The translations under genes were made by a program, and so were the position numbers. This document shows, in pieces, positions 1 to 9,198 of a stretch of 64,000 nucleotides of DNA; position 1 is the stretch's first letter, and every line of letters starts with the position of its first letter. Under the pieces are notes generated by a model. The model searched no databases. It was not told where the DNA came from and saw only the letters and a list, made by a program, of their open reading frames with translations. The stretch comes from Sporomusa ovata DSM 2662 (lineage in GTDB: Bacteria > Bacillota > Negativicutes > Sporomusales > Sporomusaceae): positions 62,053-126,052 of the forward strand of contig NZ_ASXP01000005.1 of NCBI RefSeq assembly GCF_000445445.1, written 5' to 3'.

Positions 1-928
1 AGGAGGTAATGCCCGTGGTGCCTGTTTTTGCATTTGTGAAAGTGGTATAAGTATGGGAGCTGGTATCAGTGAAGCTCGGCAGGTACAGTGTATAATTGTG
101 CCCGGCAGTCCGGTTATAGACCGTCTGGCTAGTGCTTTGTTTCGTCATCGGGTAGTAGAAGGTGGTGTTCACGTTGTCGTAGTTATTGGAGATCGCATAA
201 TGACTCTGAGTTCCCGGTACTGTTGTACTGCTCGAGGTATCCTTAAAGCCAACCCCTGCAGAAGTACTATTCAAGTTAGCTAAATAGGAAGTCAGCGAGC
301 CGGAAGCAAGCGGCCGGTCAAAAATGAGTATGGCATTGGACTCTACCGGTACGCCTGTGGTGCTGTCAGGGTCTCCCACCACAAAAGTGACAAGCGGGTT
401 AGCATCAGAGTATGATGTACCCGACACAGGTGTCCTGAAGGTGAATTTCAAGTCTTTGCCTTTCATGTAGTTGCCTACACTAAGAGTGTTTTTATCCTCC
501 AGAGCACCATGGATAATCACGTCATAAAGCGTGTTGGCACTCAGCGCCGAGGTGGTAATGGTGGCTTTGGTACCTTTGGTGATATAGGGGTCGGTGGTGC
601 CGCTATACTGTCCGCCTGTGCCACCGGTGAGTACCGACACCGAACTGACCAGATCGGTATCATCATCGTGCTCTACGACATCAAACAGGGCTGCCGTAAT
701 GGTTTCACCCGGACTGCCTGTCTGTTTGTCAAAGAACACCGCAATATGGGTGCTGTCCACATACTGGTAGCCACTAAAGCTTATTGGCTTGTTGCCGGTA
801 CCGGATGTGCTGCCGCTATAGTTCAGCGCAAAGGCGCTGGACCCCACTGCCACAGTAAATGCCAGGGCAAGCGCGGCCATGTTGGCTAACTTACTACTTT
901 TTTTTCCAGCTTTCTTAAACGTAATCAT
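1..928 (-). CDS. Secreted Ig-like (SbsA/Big_5-type) surface protein, 3' end outside window
   Basis: The reading frame is open from an ATG at 928 to the left edge, 309 codons so far. It begins with a basic stretch and a hydrophobic signal peptide ending in SSAFA, so the protein is exported. The mature part is rich in Thr, Ser, Gly and Tyr with no Cys. A segment around residues 150-165 reads GDPDSTTGVPVESNAILIF, which fits the start of an SbsA Ig-like (Big_5) domain found in S-layer and surface proteins. A strong ribosome site AAGGAGG lies 8 bases before the ATG. It is transcribed away from the envelope operon on the plus strand. A structural surface or adhesion role is inference; the rest of the protein is not visible. 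Confidence 0.75.
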   Translation of the reverse strand, partial: MITFKKAGKKSSKLANMAALALAFTVAVGSSAFALNYSGSTSGTGNKPISFSGYQYVDSTHIAVFFDKQTGSPGETITAALFDVVEHDDDTDLVSSVSVLTGGTGGQYSGTTDPYITKGTKATITTSALSANTLYDVIIHGALEDKNTLSVGNYMKGKDLKFTFRTPVSGTSYSDANPLVTFVVGDPDSTTGVPVESNAILIFDRPLASGSLTSYLANLNSTSAGVGFKDTSSSTTVPGTQSHYAISNNYDNVNTTFYYPMTKQSTSQTVYNRTAGHNYTLYLPSFTDTSSHTYTTFTNAKTGTTGITS

Positions 929-1444
929 TTTGTTTGCCTCCTTAATTTTTTTTTGGCGGATTTGACCAAGGTATTGAAACGCTGCATTACTCAGTCATCA
1001 ATCACCCCCATCCCCTTTTAGATTTAAAAAGTCGGAATGTAAAAGATCACCCCGGCTGAGCCGACAATCTTTTCCACACTGGGAGGCTTCGTTTGTGACA
1101 CTAAGGCTTGTCTACATCATATATCCGGGAAAGCCTTGTGCTGCAATTTTTACAACAGCATTAAGTAAAACAATAAAAATAGCAATAAACTACGGCAACA
1201 GGATATAACTGATATTGGCATTTTTTCTATTTGCTGTGTCAATTTGATTATATTTGTTCATATACGTTCTTGTCAATCATGCTCTTAATATGTAATTTGT
1301 TTATATTTGTTTATGTTAGTTTATTTTTGTTTATTTTTGTTTATTCTTGTTAATTTCGCAAATTATGACATTTTTTTCATTATTACTTGGTTTATAATGG
1401 CAACAATAGTTGTTATTGCCATTCATTATGTAGGGGTGATTGGT
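929..1444. other. Divergent intergenic region with T-rich repeats
   Basis: About 500 bases separate the minus-strand surface protein from the plus-strand UbiA operon. From 1297 to 1350 the sequence is a tandem array of imperfect TTTGTTTAT units. A possible plus-strand promoter is TTGTCA at 1270-1275 with TAATTT at 1293-1298 (17-base spacer). On the minus strand the AAGGCTT and AAGCCTT segments around 1100-1140 could pair into a leader hairpin. I recognise no known riboswitch here. Confidence 0.4.
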
Positions 1445-2359
1445 TTGGAGACGCATGGAATATTAGAAAAACGGGTTATTCAGAATCTCTTCTACTGTCA
1501 AGTCTCTAACTTTATTAAATGTTTGAGACCGAAGCAGTGGAGCAAAAATCTGTTAGTGCTTGGTGCACTGTTATTTTCAATTTCCAACGTTACTCTGACA
1601 CAGGTCTTGGAAGGTCTAACTGCATTTATATTGTTTTGTTTAGGCTCAGGCAGCATCTACATTCTAAATGATTTTGTCGACCGCGAACTTGACAGGCTGC
1701 ATCCGCAGAAGTGCCGGCGCCCAATGGCTTCTGGCGAACTAAATCCCTATGCGGGTCTATTCCTGGGAATTGTCCTGGCCCTCGGCACCTGTATGTACGC
1801 CTTTACTTTAAGAGAGTCTTTCGGGTTAGTGCTGGTAACCTATTTAGTAATAAATATCGCCTATTCATTAAAGCTCAAGAACGTTGTGCTGCTGGATATT
1901 ATGGCCATCGCCTTCGGATTTGTCCTGCGGGCGGTTGGCGGCGGATTGGCAATCGGTGTTCAGTTGACGCCGTGGTTTTTATTATGCACCTTATTATTAG
2001 CCCTGTTTTTAGCGATTGGCAAAAGGCGTCATGAGCTGCACTTGCTTGCGAACAGCAAAGGTGTACACCGCCCAGTGCTGCTGCATTATTCAACCGAACT
2101 ATTGGACAAGCTCAGCGGCATTGTTACTACTGCTACCATTATGAGTTATGCTCTGTATACCTTTACCTCCGGCAAACCAGTTGAGCTTATGCTGACTATT
2201 CCCTTAGTTATCTATGGTATTTTCCGTTATCTGTATCTAATACACGTCAAAGGACAAGGAGGTGCTCCGGAAAAAATCTTATTAGAAGACAAACCTATCC
2301 TGTTTACGGTGCTGCTCTACGGGGCCACAGTATTAGTAATTCTCAATACTTTCAGCTAA
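1445..2359 (+). CDS. UbiA-family prenyltransferase, DPPR-synthase-like
   Basis: Integral membrane prenyltransferase of about 304 residues. The first aspartate motif NDFVDRELDRLHPQKCRRP and the second motif around DIMAIAFGFVLRAVGG are the paired UbiA signatures; the HPxKxxRP form is typical of decaprenyl-phosphate phosphoribosyltransferases, which attach phosphoribose to a polyprenyl phosphate. The start is placed at TTG 1445 because AGGGGTG sits six bases upstream; an ATG at 1307 would add about 46 residues encoded by the TTTGTTTAT repeats, which look like leader DNA. It is the first gene of a tight operon with a UbiB-like kinase and glycosyltransferases, so a role in a polyprenyl-linked sugar donor for envelope glycans is more likely than quinone synthesis. 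Substrate is inference. Confidence 0.8.
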   Translation: METHGILEKRVIQNLFYCQVSNFIKCLRPKQWSKNLLVLGALLFSISNVTLTQVLEGLTAFILFCLGSGSIYILNDFVDRELDRLHPQKCRRPMASGELNPYAGLFLGIVLALGTCMYAFTLRESFGLVLVTYLVINIAYSLKLKNVVLLDIMAIAFGFVLRAVGGGLAIGVQLTPWFLLCTLLLALFLAIGKRRHELHLLANSKGVHRPVLLHYSTELLDKLSGIVTTATIMSYALYTFTSGKPVELMLTIPLVIYGIFRYLYLIHVKGQGGAPEKILLEDKPILFTVLLYGATVLVILNTFS

Positions 2360-2370
2360 GGAGTGATACT

Positions 2371-3561
2371 ATGTACTATTTACGCAGTTTAAAACTATTG
2401 CTATTGTTGTTACGCCTGCAGCGTAACTTACACTCCGGGCAGTTAGTAAATTCCCTGGGCGAATTTCATGGGTTTCCCCAAAAGTTAGGTCAGCATTTAA
2501 CGTTATATGAGGGAGAAGCGTCACAAGTCCTGCAAACTCTTTGCAATCAGGGAACAAGCGAATTCCGTGACATAAGCAGTATTTTAGCAGAGCTTGGTGT
2601 AGCCCCTGTCACTGCGCCCCAAAATATATCTCAGGCATCCATCGGACAAGTATTTAGGGTGCAAACCAGGGAATATGGCGATATTGCCGTGAAGCTTAAA
2701 TATCCCCATATCGCCGGAAAGCTTGGCAGTGATAGTAAGGTACTAAGGGCCGTGGCCTATTTAGCTAAGCCTTTCCTTCCCAACGGTAATTATCTGCTGG
2801 ATACGATTGCCTTTATTTCCGGAAAGTTGCTGGAAGAATGCGATTACCACGAGGAACTGCATACGCAAACCAGGGTTTTTCAGACCTTTGCGGCAGACTC
2901 CCACATCCATGTACCCCGGCCAATCACTGCCTTATGTAATTCGGAAGTGCTTGTCAGTCAGTGGGTGAACGGCGTGTTTTTGGAGGAGGCGTTAGCAAAT
3001 GCTGCCTGTGAGCAAAAGCTGCAAATTTACGATTTACTGTGGAATTTTGAGCTTCAGCTTTTTTGGCGGTTAGGTATGATCCATGCCGATCCGCATCAGG
3101 GGAATTTCCTTGTTACCGGCACCCGGCAGACGCCTGAGCTGACAATTTTGGATTTTGGCAGCAAACTGGAATTTACTACCGAGCAGCGAAACTGCCTGGC
3201 AGCTATTGTAATGCGGGCTTGCGATCTGAGCCAATTAAACAAGCACCTCAGGGTGCTGGGGTTTGGGGACGAGGTATTGGCAGAATATCAGCCGGTACTT
3301 GGCGATATCATTACCGTTATGTTTGAGCCGTTTTATGCAGATGCTGATTATGATTTTCGTAGTTGGCGGCTGGCTTATAAAATCAATACTATTTTATCGT
3401 CTGCCAATTTCCATCAGCCCTTTACTATTCCTCCTGTTCTGTTAACTTTTTTACGGATGGTGCATGGCTTATACTATTACGCGCAAAAGCACCGTCTGGC
3501 CTACAACTGGCGTCGTAATATGCTGAAAATTACTGATAAATCCGGGGGGCTATGTACATGA
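2371..3561 (+). CDS. ABC1/AarF (UbiB-like) atypical kinase
   Basis: 396-residue member of the ABC1 atypical kinase/ATPase family. Visible family marks are the KxGQ-type motif (FPQKLGQHL, about residue 32), a Gly/Ala-loop equivalent SQASIGQVFRV, the ATP-binding lysine in IAVKLKYP, the catalytic loop GMIHADPHQGNFLV and the metal-binding LDFG. The family supports prenyl-lipid metabolism such as ubiquinone. Here it directly follows a UbiA-type gene (11-base gap), which suggests it serves the same polyprenyl pathway. The N-terminus is hydrophobic but short, and the protein is smaller than E. coli UbiB with no obvious C-terminal membrane pair. The stop overlaps the next gene. Confidence 0.82.
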   Translation: MYYLRSLKLLLLLLRLQRNLHSGQLVNSLGEFHGFPQKLGQHLTLYEGEASQVLQTLCNQGTSEFRDISSILAELGVAPVTAPQNISQASIGQVFRVQTREYGDIAVKLKYPHIAGKLGSDSKVLRAVAYLAKPFLPNGNYLLDTIAFISGKLLEECDYHEELHTQTRVFQTFAADSHIHVPRPITALCNSEVLVSQWVNGVFLEEALANAACEQKLQIYDLLWNFELQLFWRLGMIHADPHQGNFLVTGTRQTPELTILDFGSKLEFTTEQRNCLAAIVMRACDLSQLNKHLRVLGFGDEVLAEYQPVLGDIITVMFEPFYADADYDFRSWRLAYKINTILSSANFHQPFTIPPVLLTFLRMVHGLYYYAQKHRLAYNWRRNMLKITDKSGGLCT

Positions 3562-4640
3562 GTAAAGTATTTGTAATGAAGACTAAGCCAAAAACAGTAC
3601 TTAACGATTATCAACAATTACTAAGAAAAGCAAATGTGAACGGTATTCTCGACCCTGCAGTCCCAACAATTTTAAAGGATAACATCTCCTGGCATTTCCC
3701 CTACCTCAGTGCCAATTCCACGCCCTGGCAGTTGGAAGGAACCATTCTCGGACTCAAGCAGCAGGGTTTTAAGAAAATTTCGTGTGTTCAAAACGAGACT
3801 GTGGTAACAAATGCTTTTAAAGGCGAAAAGCTGAATAAGTATCTTCCTATTTTTAAGAAATATAATATTCCGGTGCTGTATAACTTCAAAGATGCTGATA
3901 TGAAGTGGGTATTCCATCAACCCAAGGAAAAATTGCTGGCATTACACGAGGTTTTCCCGGAAGGTATTCGTATTCCCGACTACTTTTATGGCAAAAACGT
4001 TGTGCATTTGCCGACAGTTAAATGTCACATTTATACCACGACCACCGGCGCCATGAAAAACGCGTTCGGCGGGCTGCTAAACACCAAACGGCATTATACA
4101 CACAGTGTCATTCACGAGACCCTGGTTGATTTGCTGCAAATTCAACAAGAGATCCATCCGGGGGTCTTTGCCGTGATGGATGGCACAGTTTGCGGCAATG
4201 GCCCGGGGCCACGCACTATGATTCCGATTGAGAAGGATTATATTCTCGCCAGCGCTGATCAGGTGGCGATTGATGCAGTTGCCAGTAAAATGATGGGCTT
4301 TGAACCGCTGGACATTCCCTACATTCGCCTGGCGCAGGAACGCGGTCTAGGTATTGGCGACTTTCGGCAGATCGAAGTCATTGGCGAAGATGTGGAAAAG
4401 GTGAACTTTCAATTCCGGGTCGGGGATAATTTAGCTTCCCGCTTTGGCGATGTAGTGTGGTTTGGGCCGCTGAGATCATTACAAAACCTGTTGTTCAGAA
4501 CGCCGCTGGTGAATTTGTTCATCTTTGGCTCGTTTTTTTACCACGACTACTTATGGTGGCCCTTCAAAGGCAAGCGTAAGATGGAACATTTCAAAAAAAA
4601 TATGCGATGGGGGCAGTTATTTGAACACTATGAGGGATGA
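3552..4640 (+). CDS. DUF362 family protein
   Basis: 362-residue DUF362 protein. Recognisable segments are VVHLPTVKCHIYTTTTGAMK, the GP-rich stretch DGTVCGNGPGPRTM and the later block ASADQVAIDAVASKMMG, all characteristic of the family. No ferredoxin-type CxxCxxC cluster is seen, so this is a cluster-free version. The biochemical role of DUF362 is not established. The C-terminal third carries aromatic, hydrophobic stretches (FLFGSFFYHDYLWWP-like) that might sit at the membrane. Ribosome site GGGGGGC precedes ATG 3552; a second ATG at 3558 is also usable. It overlaps both neighbours, consistent with translational coupling in the envelope operon. Confidence 0.75.
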   Translation: MYMSKVFVMKTKPKTVLNDYQQLLRKANVNGILDPAVPTILKDNISWHFPYLSANSTPWQLEGTILGLKQQGFKKISCVQNETVVTNAFKGEKLNKYLPIFKKYNIPVLYNFKDADMKWVFHQPKEKLLALHEVFPEGIRIPDYFYGKNVVHLPTVKCHIYTTTTGAMKNAFGGLLNTKRHYTHSVIHETLVDLLQIQQEIHPGVFAVMDGTVCGNGPGPRTMIPIEKDYILASADQVAIDAVASKMMGFEPLDIPYIRLAQERGLGIGDFRQIEVIGEDVEKVNFQFRVGDNLASRFGDVVWFGPLRSLQNLLFRTPLVNLFIFGSFFYHDYLWWPFKGKRKMEHFKKNMRWGQLFEHYEG

Positions 4641-5601
4641 AACCAGCATTACTATTAAAAGTCTGCAAAACAAGCTGATCATTGGTTTAGTCCTGGGGCT
4701 TATCATCTCAGCCGGTCTGGCCCTGTGGGGCGATATTGGGCAAATTGGCAATGCGGTCAAAGGCTTTGGCTGGCATTATGCACCACAAATTCTGGCGTTT
4801 GTAGTGATGGGTTACCTGGGGAGATTTTTAAAATGGCAGCTTTATCTTGACGAACTGAACATTAAGATAGGCTGGCAGGATAGTGCCCGGGTTTTCTTTT
4901 CCGGCTTGTGCATGGCAGTTACGCCGGGAAAGGTCGGGGAAGTTTTGAAATCATACCTGTTGTTGAAGCAGCACAAGGTCAGTTTTTGCCGTAGCGCGCC
5001 GACGATAATTGCGGAACGGCTGACAGATCTGATTGCGATGCTGATCTTGGCAACTCTGGCAGCCAGTGTCGTTAATTACGGAAAAACCTTTATCATCGTC
5101 GGACTACTCCTGTCATTAGGCATCGTCTTGGTATTACAATGGCGCCGGCTGGCAATGGCTTTACTCCAGGGGCTTGAAAATATCCCCTTGGTAAAACGCA
5201 AATCCCAGCTATTTAGAGATATGTATGAAAGTGCTTATCTATTAAGTAGGAGTGGTTTACTATTCAAAGCAGTTCTAATTAGCATCATAGCCTGGCTGTG
5301 CGAATGTATCGCCTTGTATTATATATTGTTGGGTTTTGGTACTGCTGCTTCTATACAGGTAGCGATGTTTGTGTTTTCGCTGGGTTCTATCGCCGGTGGG
5401 CTTTCCATGCTCCCGGGCGGTTTAGGTGTCGCCGAGGGCAGTATGATCGGTCTGCTGCTCAGTTGCGGGATAGACTTCACCGGCGCTGCCGGGGCGACGT
5501 TGTTTGCCAGATTTGGCACATTATGGTTTGGCGTGTTCTTAGGGCTATTGACCTTGCTGCTCAATTGGCGCAGGTTTAACCTTAACGCAAGGTCTGACTA
5601 A
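4630..5601 (+). CDS. LPG-synthase-TM/flippase-like membrane protein
   Basis: About 323 residues with some eight membrane helices, matching the lysylphosphatidylglycerol synthetase transmembrane (UPF0104/flippase-like) family. Typical segments are MGYLGRFLKWQLYL near residue 50, GLCMAVTPGKVGEVLKSYLL, and the late GGLSMLPGGLGVAEGSM motif. Such proteins without the C-terminal aminoacyl domain are thought to translocate or handle lipids. The start is set at ATG 4630, overlapping the DUF362 stop by 11 bases; an earlier in-frame ATG at 4525 lies deep inside DUF362. The gene probably works with the prenyltransferase and glycosyltransferases around it on a lipid-linked intermediate. Confidence 0.78.
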   Translation: MRDETSITIKSLQNKLIIGLVLGLIISAGLALWGDIGQIGNAVKGFGWHYAPQILAFVVMGYLGRFLKWQLYLDELNIKIGWQDSARVFFSGLCMAVTPGKVGEVLKSYLLLKQHKVSFCRSAPTIIAERLTDLIAMLILATLAASVVNYGKTFIIVGLLLSLGIVLVLQWRRLAMALLQGLENIPLVKRKSQLFRDMYESAYLLSRSGLLFKAVLISIIAWLCECIALYYILLGFGTAASIQVAMFVFSLGSIAGGLSMLPGGLGVAEGSMIGLLLSCGIDFTGAAGATLFARFGTLWFGVFLGLLTLLLNWRRFNLNARSD

Positions 5602-5602
5602 C

Positions 5603-6265
5603 ATGAAGCGAATCAATATGGATTGTCATGTACATACGTCCTATTCCCGGGACTGTGGTATCAAAATTGCCGATTTGCTCCGGCTTTGCCCGGCAAGAGG
5701 TCTTGACGCCGTAGCCATTACTGATCACAACACCATTCGGGGCGCGCTGGAATTACGTGAACAGGCTCCCTTTAAAGTAGTCATCGGTGAAGAAATAAAC
5801 ACCCTACAAGGTGAAATAATCGGGTATTTTCTCCAGCAGGAAATTCCCCCGGGACTATCTGCTTTGGCAACAGTGCAGGCCATCAGGGAACAAGGCGGTT
5901 TGGTATGTGTGCCCCATCCTTTTGACCGCTGGCGCAAGTCGGCGATATGTTACGAGGCCTTGACGCAGATCATCGGCTATGTTGACATTATTGAGGCCTA
6001 TAATGCCCGGAATGTTTTTAATCAGGATAATAAAAAAGCCGCCGGATTTGCCAGCCAGCAGCATAAGCCAATCTCGGTCGGCAGTGATTGTCATACGACT
6101 TGGGAAATCGGCTGTAGTTTTGTAGCAATCGGCGACTTTAGCGACGCAGCCACGTTCTTGGGGAATTTAGCTTATTCACGCATAAAGTTTACCAAGAGTA
6201 GTATTATGGTGCATTGCTATACTAAGCTGTTTAAAGCGAAGTGTGCCATCGGTTTACCAAAATAG
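5603..6265 (+). CDS. PHP-domain metal-dependent phosphoesterase
   Basis: 220-residue PHP domain. The metal ligands are visible in order: DCHVHTSYSRDCG at the N-terminus, ITDHNT, the glutamate in IGEEINT, CVPHPFDRWR and GSDCHT near residue 160. The family hydrolyses phosphoester bonds in nucleotides, sugars or histidinol phosphate with bound divalent metals. One base separates it from the upstream flippase-like gene. In this operon the substrate may be a phosphorylated sugar or lipid, but nothing in the sequence fixes it. No signal peptide, so cytoplasmic. Confidence 0.8.
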   Translation: MKRINMDCHVHTSYSRDCGIKIADLLRLCPARGLDAVAITDHNTIRGALELREQAPFKVVIGEEINTLQGEIIGYFLQQEIPPGLSALATVQAIREQGGLVCVPHPFDRWRKSAICYEALTQIIGYVDIIEAYNARNVFNQDNKKAAGFASQQHKPISVGSDCHTTWEIGCSFVAIGDFSDAATFLGNLAYSRIKFTKSSIMVHCYTKLFKAKCAIGLPK

Positions 6266-6285
6266 ATAAAGGAGTTATTGACAGC

Positions 6286-7461
6286 ATGACACTGTTAAAC
6301 GCAACTACCATTCGTTATTGTTCCTGGGGGTTCATTTTAGCTTATATAGTTACTTTTAGTATTTGGGTATTTACCGGGTCAGGTATGATAGACAGGAACG
6401 AAAAAGTCATTGGCGGCGACTTCATTTGTTTTTACGCGGCCTCCCATAAACTGTTGTCCGGAGACGTGTTAGGCATCTATGACGGCAAAGAATTATGCGC
6501 GGTGGAACAGCAAATTACCGGACGAACTAACACTGTAGGCTGGTATTATCCGCCACCGTTTTTTTTACTGGTGACCTATTTCGCCACTCTGCCTTATTTT
6601 GCAGCTTTATTCTCCTGGCTTGCCGTCACTCTTGCCGGATATATCATGGTTGTGCGCAAAATTGCCCCTCATCCCACTACTGTAGCACTTACTCTGGCCT
6701 ATCCCGGAACATTCCAGAATTTCATTTGCGGCCAGAATGGCTTTTTGAGTGCCTTGCTGCTCGGTCAGGGACTGTTATTGCTTGAGCAACAACCTGTACT
6801 TGCCGGTATAATACTAGGATTACTGGTATATAAGCCTCACCTGGCGTTTTTAGTAGTGATTGCCTTAGTTGCCGCGAGAAAATGGCAGGCACTTATCGCC
6901 GCCTGCGCATCAGCAGCAGCCTTAATCATAGTTAGTATAGCTGTATATGGGATTGCCAGCTGGAAAACGTTCTATTGTACCCTGCCTGTGGCCCAATACT
7001 TATTAGAAATAGGCTCTTTACCCTGGTACCAAATGACAACAGTTTTTGCTATGGCGCGTTCCTTCGGATTTTCTGTTCCTTTAGCTTACGGACTACAGGC
7101 AGTGGTTACGGCTGTTGCCGTTATCGCTGTGGCTTGGGTGTGGTACAAACGCAGCTTCCCGCTGGCCTATATTATCCTGACGGTTAGCATTTTCCTTGCT
7201 ACTCCTTACGCCTACCAATATGATCTTACTATTTTAGGTCTTAGCATTGCTTGGTACGGTTGGGAGGGGCTTACTCAGGGCTGGTTACCCTATGAAAAAA
7301 TAGTCCTGTTACTTGCCTGGTTTATGCCGTTGGTAAATTCGCCGATTGCCCGCTTAACCAACCTTCATATAATACCTATTATCTTATTAACATTGTTAGT
7401 TTTGGCCCTAAGGCGCAGTATATTGGGGCTAAGGTTACAGCCGGACCGAAAAACAAATTGA
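6286..7461 (+). CDS. GT87-type (DUF2029) membrane glycosyltransferase
   Basis: About 391 residues with ten or more membrane spans. The N-terminal loop GGDFICFYAASHKLLSGD is the GT87/DUF2029 mark that carries the acidic catalytic residue in polyprenyl-phosphomannose-dependent mannosyltransferases. A later loop SLPWYQMTTVFAMAR also fits the family. The start is placed at ATG 6286 with AAAGGAG upstream; an earlier ATG at 6241 overlaps the PHP gene. GT-C enzymes use a lipid-linked sugar donor and act on the outer face of the membrane, consistent with the UbiA gene upstream making such a donor (inference). Confidence 0.75.
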   Translation: MTLLNATTIRYCSWGFILAYIVTFSIWVFTGSGMIDRNEKVIGGDFICFYAASHKLLSGDVLGIYDGKELCAVEQQITGRTNTVGWYYPPPFFLLVTYFATLPYFAALFSWLAVTLAGYIMVVRKIAPHPTTVALTLAYPGTFQNFICGQNGFLSALLLGQGLLLLEQQPVLAGIILGLLVYKPHLAFLVVIALVAARKWQALIAACASAAALIIVSIAVYGIASWKTFYCTLPVAQYLLEIGSLPWYQMTTVFAMARSFGFSVPLAYGLQAVVTAVAVIAVAWVWYKRSFPLAYIILTVSIFLATPYAYQYDLTILGLSIAWYGWEGLTQGWLPYEKIVLLLAWFMPLVNSPIARLTNLHIIPIILLTLLVLALRRSILGLRLQPDRKTN

Positions 7462-7477
7462 TTTTAGGGAGCTGATT

Positions 7478-9046
7478 ATGATAATTAATATAAAATCAAA
7501 AGCACTGTATATTAATATTGTCATTTTATCGGTCATCTACTTGGCAGAATTGATGTATATTTTGTACCTGAATTCCGGCGTTTTTTCCTATACGCTGGAT
7601 GATCCCTATATCCACTTGGCCTTGGCAAAAAATATTGCTGCCGGTCACTATGGGATAAATTTAACTGAATACTCCGCGCCCTCATCCAGTATCATCTGGC
7701 CCTTCATTTTAGCAGGTTTTTCCGGTGCCGGCTGGTTTGATTATGTGCCGCTGATTATTAATTTTATTTGCAGTCTCGGCACGGTTTACCTGTATACCCA
7801 ACTATTCAGTATGCTGTTTACCGCAGCTAACGCCCAGCGGCAAACATTGCTAACAATAATAGCAACAATGGCTATCGTATTTATTACCAATATAATTGGT
7901 CTTGCTTTTACCGGTATGGAGCACTCGCTCCAGGTCTATATTTCACTACTGGTAGTGTATGGGGTAATAATTTCGCTCCGGGAACAGCGAGTTCCCTGGT
8001 GGCTGGTGCTGGCCATAATAGCGGGGCCGCTGGTGCGGTATGAAAATCTAGCTCTGTCCTTGCCCGCCATAGTCTGTCTTGTTGCCCAGAGATACTGGCT
8101 AGCAGCGGTTAGCAGTGGTTTACTACTGGTTGCGTCAGTCAGTGGTTTTTCGGCTTATCTGCATACTCTAGGTCTTGGGTATTGGCCCAGTTCGATTATC
8201 GCCAAATCTGCTTTACTGGAAAAAGGACATTTAGCCGCTGTCATTGATACTTTGCTTAGTCATTTAGCATTTGTGCCTGTTAGTATTTTTCTAATTTCAG
8301 TTTTGATACTAGCACTTTATAACTGCTTCCATACCAAAGCAGCAGATAAATATCTTGCTTTAATTTTTGGTACAGCGATAATTGCGCATATGCTGTTCGG
8401 TTATTCCGGGTGGTATTATCGTTACGATATGTACATTGTAAGTGCAGCTACCATGGGTATCATTTACAGTTTCAGAGGTGTTTTATCGAAAATCTATAAT
8501 GCCCTCTATAAGGAACTTGATGAAAACTCACCAATTACCTATGCCCTGGTTTTGCTAATCATATGTTGCGGTTTTGGATTCAATTTCTGGAAAACTACCA
8601 CAACAACAGCAATTGCCGCCAATAATATTTTTGAGCAACAATATCAAATGCACCGATTTGTCAACTATTATTATAAGGCCCCTGTTGCCATTAATGATCT
8701 GGGTTGGGTTGCTTACGAGAATCCCAATTATGTATTAGACTTATGGGGGCTGGCTTCACTAGAAGCACTCAAATCCAGACAAACCGCAACAGATTCCGCC
8801 TGGATGGATAAGCTTGCCGGCAAGCACAATGTAAAATTAGCTATTATTTACGATTCCTGGTTTAGAAATAAACCTTCAACCTGGAGACCTGTGGCCGTAA
8901 TGGAACTAGGGAAGGAAAGAATCACGCCCGCTTCTAACTACGTAACCTTTTATGCTTTAGATAGCAATTCCTATGAAAAGGTCAAACCCCTGCTGCTGCA
9001 GTTTAAAGATAGTTTACCTGTCGGAGTTAAGTTAACAGTATATTGA
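7478..9046 (+). CDS. GT-C fold membrane glycosyltransferase-like protein
   Basis: 522-residue protein with about ten membrane spans and a soluble C-terminal part of some 130 residues. The first periplasmic loop contains YTLDDPYIHLALAKNIAAG followed by a Y-S-A-P-S-S-S motif, the arrangement seen in GT39/GT83-like polyprenyl-sugar transferases where DD is the catalytic pair. It lies 16 bases after the GT87 gene and is the last gene of the lipid/glycan run before a 150-base gap. Acceptor and sugar cannot be read from sequence. Confidence 0.68.
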   Translation: MIINIKSKALYINIVILSVIYLAELMYILYLNSGVFSYTLDDPYIHLALAKNIAAGHYGINLTEYSAPSSSIIWPFILAGFSGAGWFDYVPLIINFICSLGTVYLYTQLFSMLFTAANAQRQTLLTIIATMAIVFITNIIGLAFTGMEHSLQVYISLLVVYGVIISLREQRVPWWLVLAIIAGPLVRYENLALSLPAIVCLVAQRYWLAAVSSGLLLVASVSGFSAYLHTLGLGYWPSSIIAKSALLEKGHLAAVIDTLLSHLAFVPVSIFLISVLILALYNCFHTKAADKYLALIFGTAIIAHMLFGYSGWYYRYDMYIVSAATMGIIYSFRGVLSKIYNALYKELDENSPITYALVLLIICCGFGFNFWKTTTTTAIAANNIFEQQYQMHRFVNYYYKAPVAINDLGWVAYENPNYVLDLWGLASLEALKSRQTATDSAWMDKLAGKHNVKLAIIYDSWFRNKPSTWRPVAVMELGKERITPASNYVTFYALDSNSYEKVKPLLLQFKDSLPVGVKLTVY

Positions 9047-9198
9047 CAGGGAATAACTCAACTTAACTATAACCAAAATCGCAGTTAAAGGAGGCTTGCC
9101 TAGACGATTAGTCCTATGGAAGTTGGGCTTAGGTCATACACCGCTACAGCAGATGCTCTGTACACTTACTATTCACTAATAGAAATGAGGTGAGCAAT

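Noticed and set aside
929..1140. Possible c-di-GMP (GEMM) riboswitch upstream of the surface protein, from an ACGAAGCCTCC-like segment
   Set aside because: The required GGGCAAACC and GGGACGCAAAGC blocks are missing; only a short resemblance.
1297..1350. TTTGTTTAT tandem units as a CRISPR-like array
   Set aside because: Units are adjacent without spacers and AT-rich; simple low-complexity DNA.
1307..1444. N-terminal extension of the UbiA gene from ATG 1307
   Set aside because: It translates the T-rich repeats, lacks a ribosome site, and a good site stands before TTG 1445.
9116..9193. Leader ORF of 25 codons before the secretin
   Set aside because: The nearest ribosome site is about 21 bases from the ATG; coding signal is weak.
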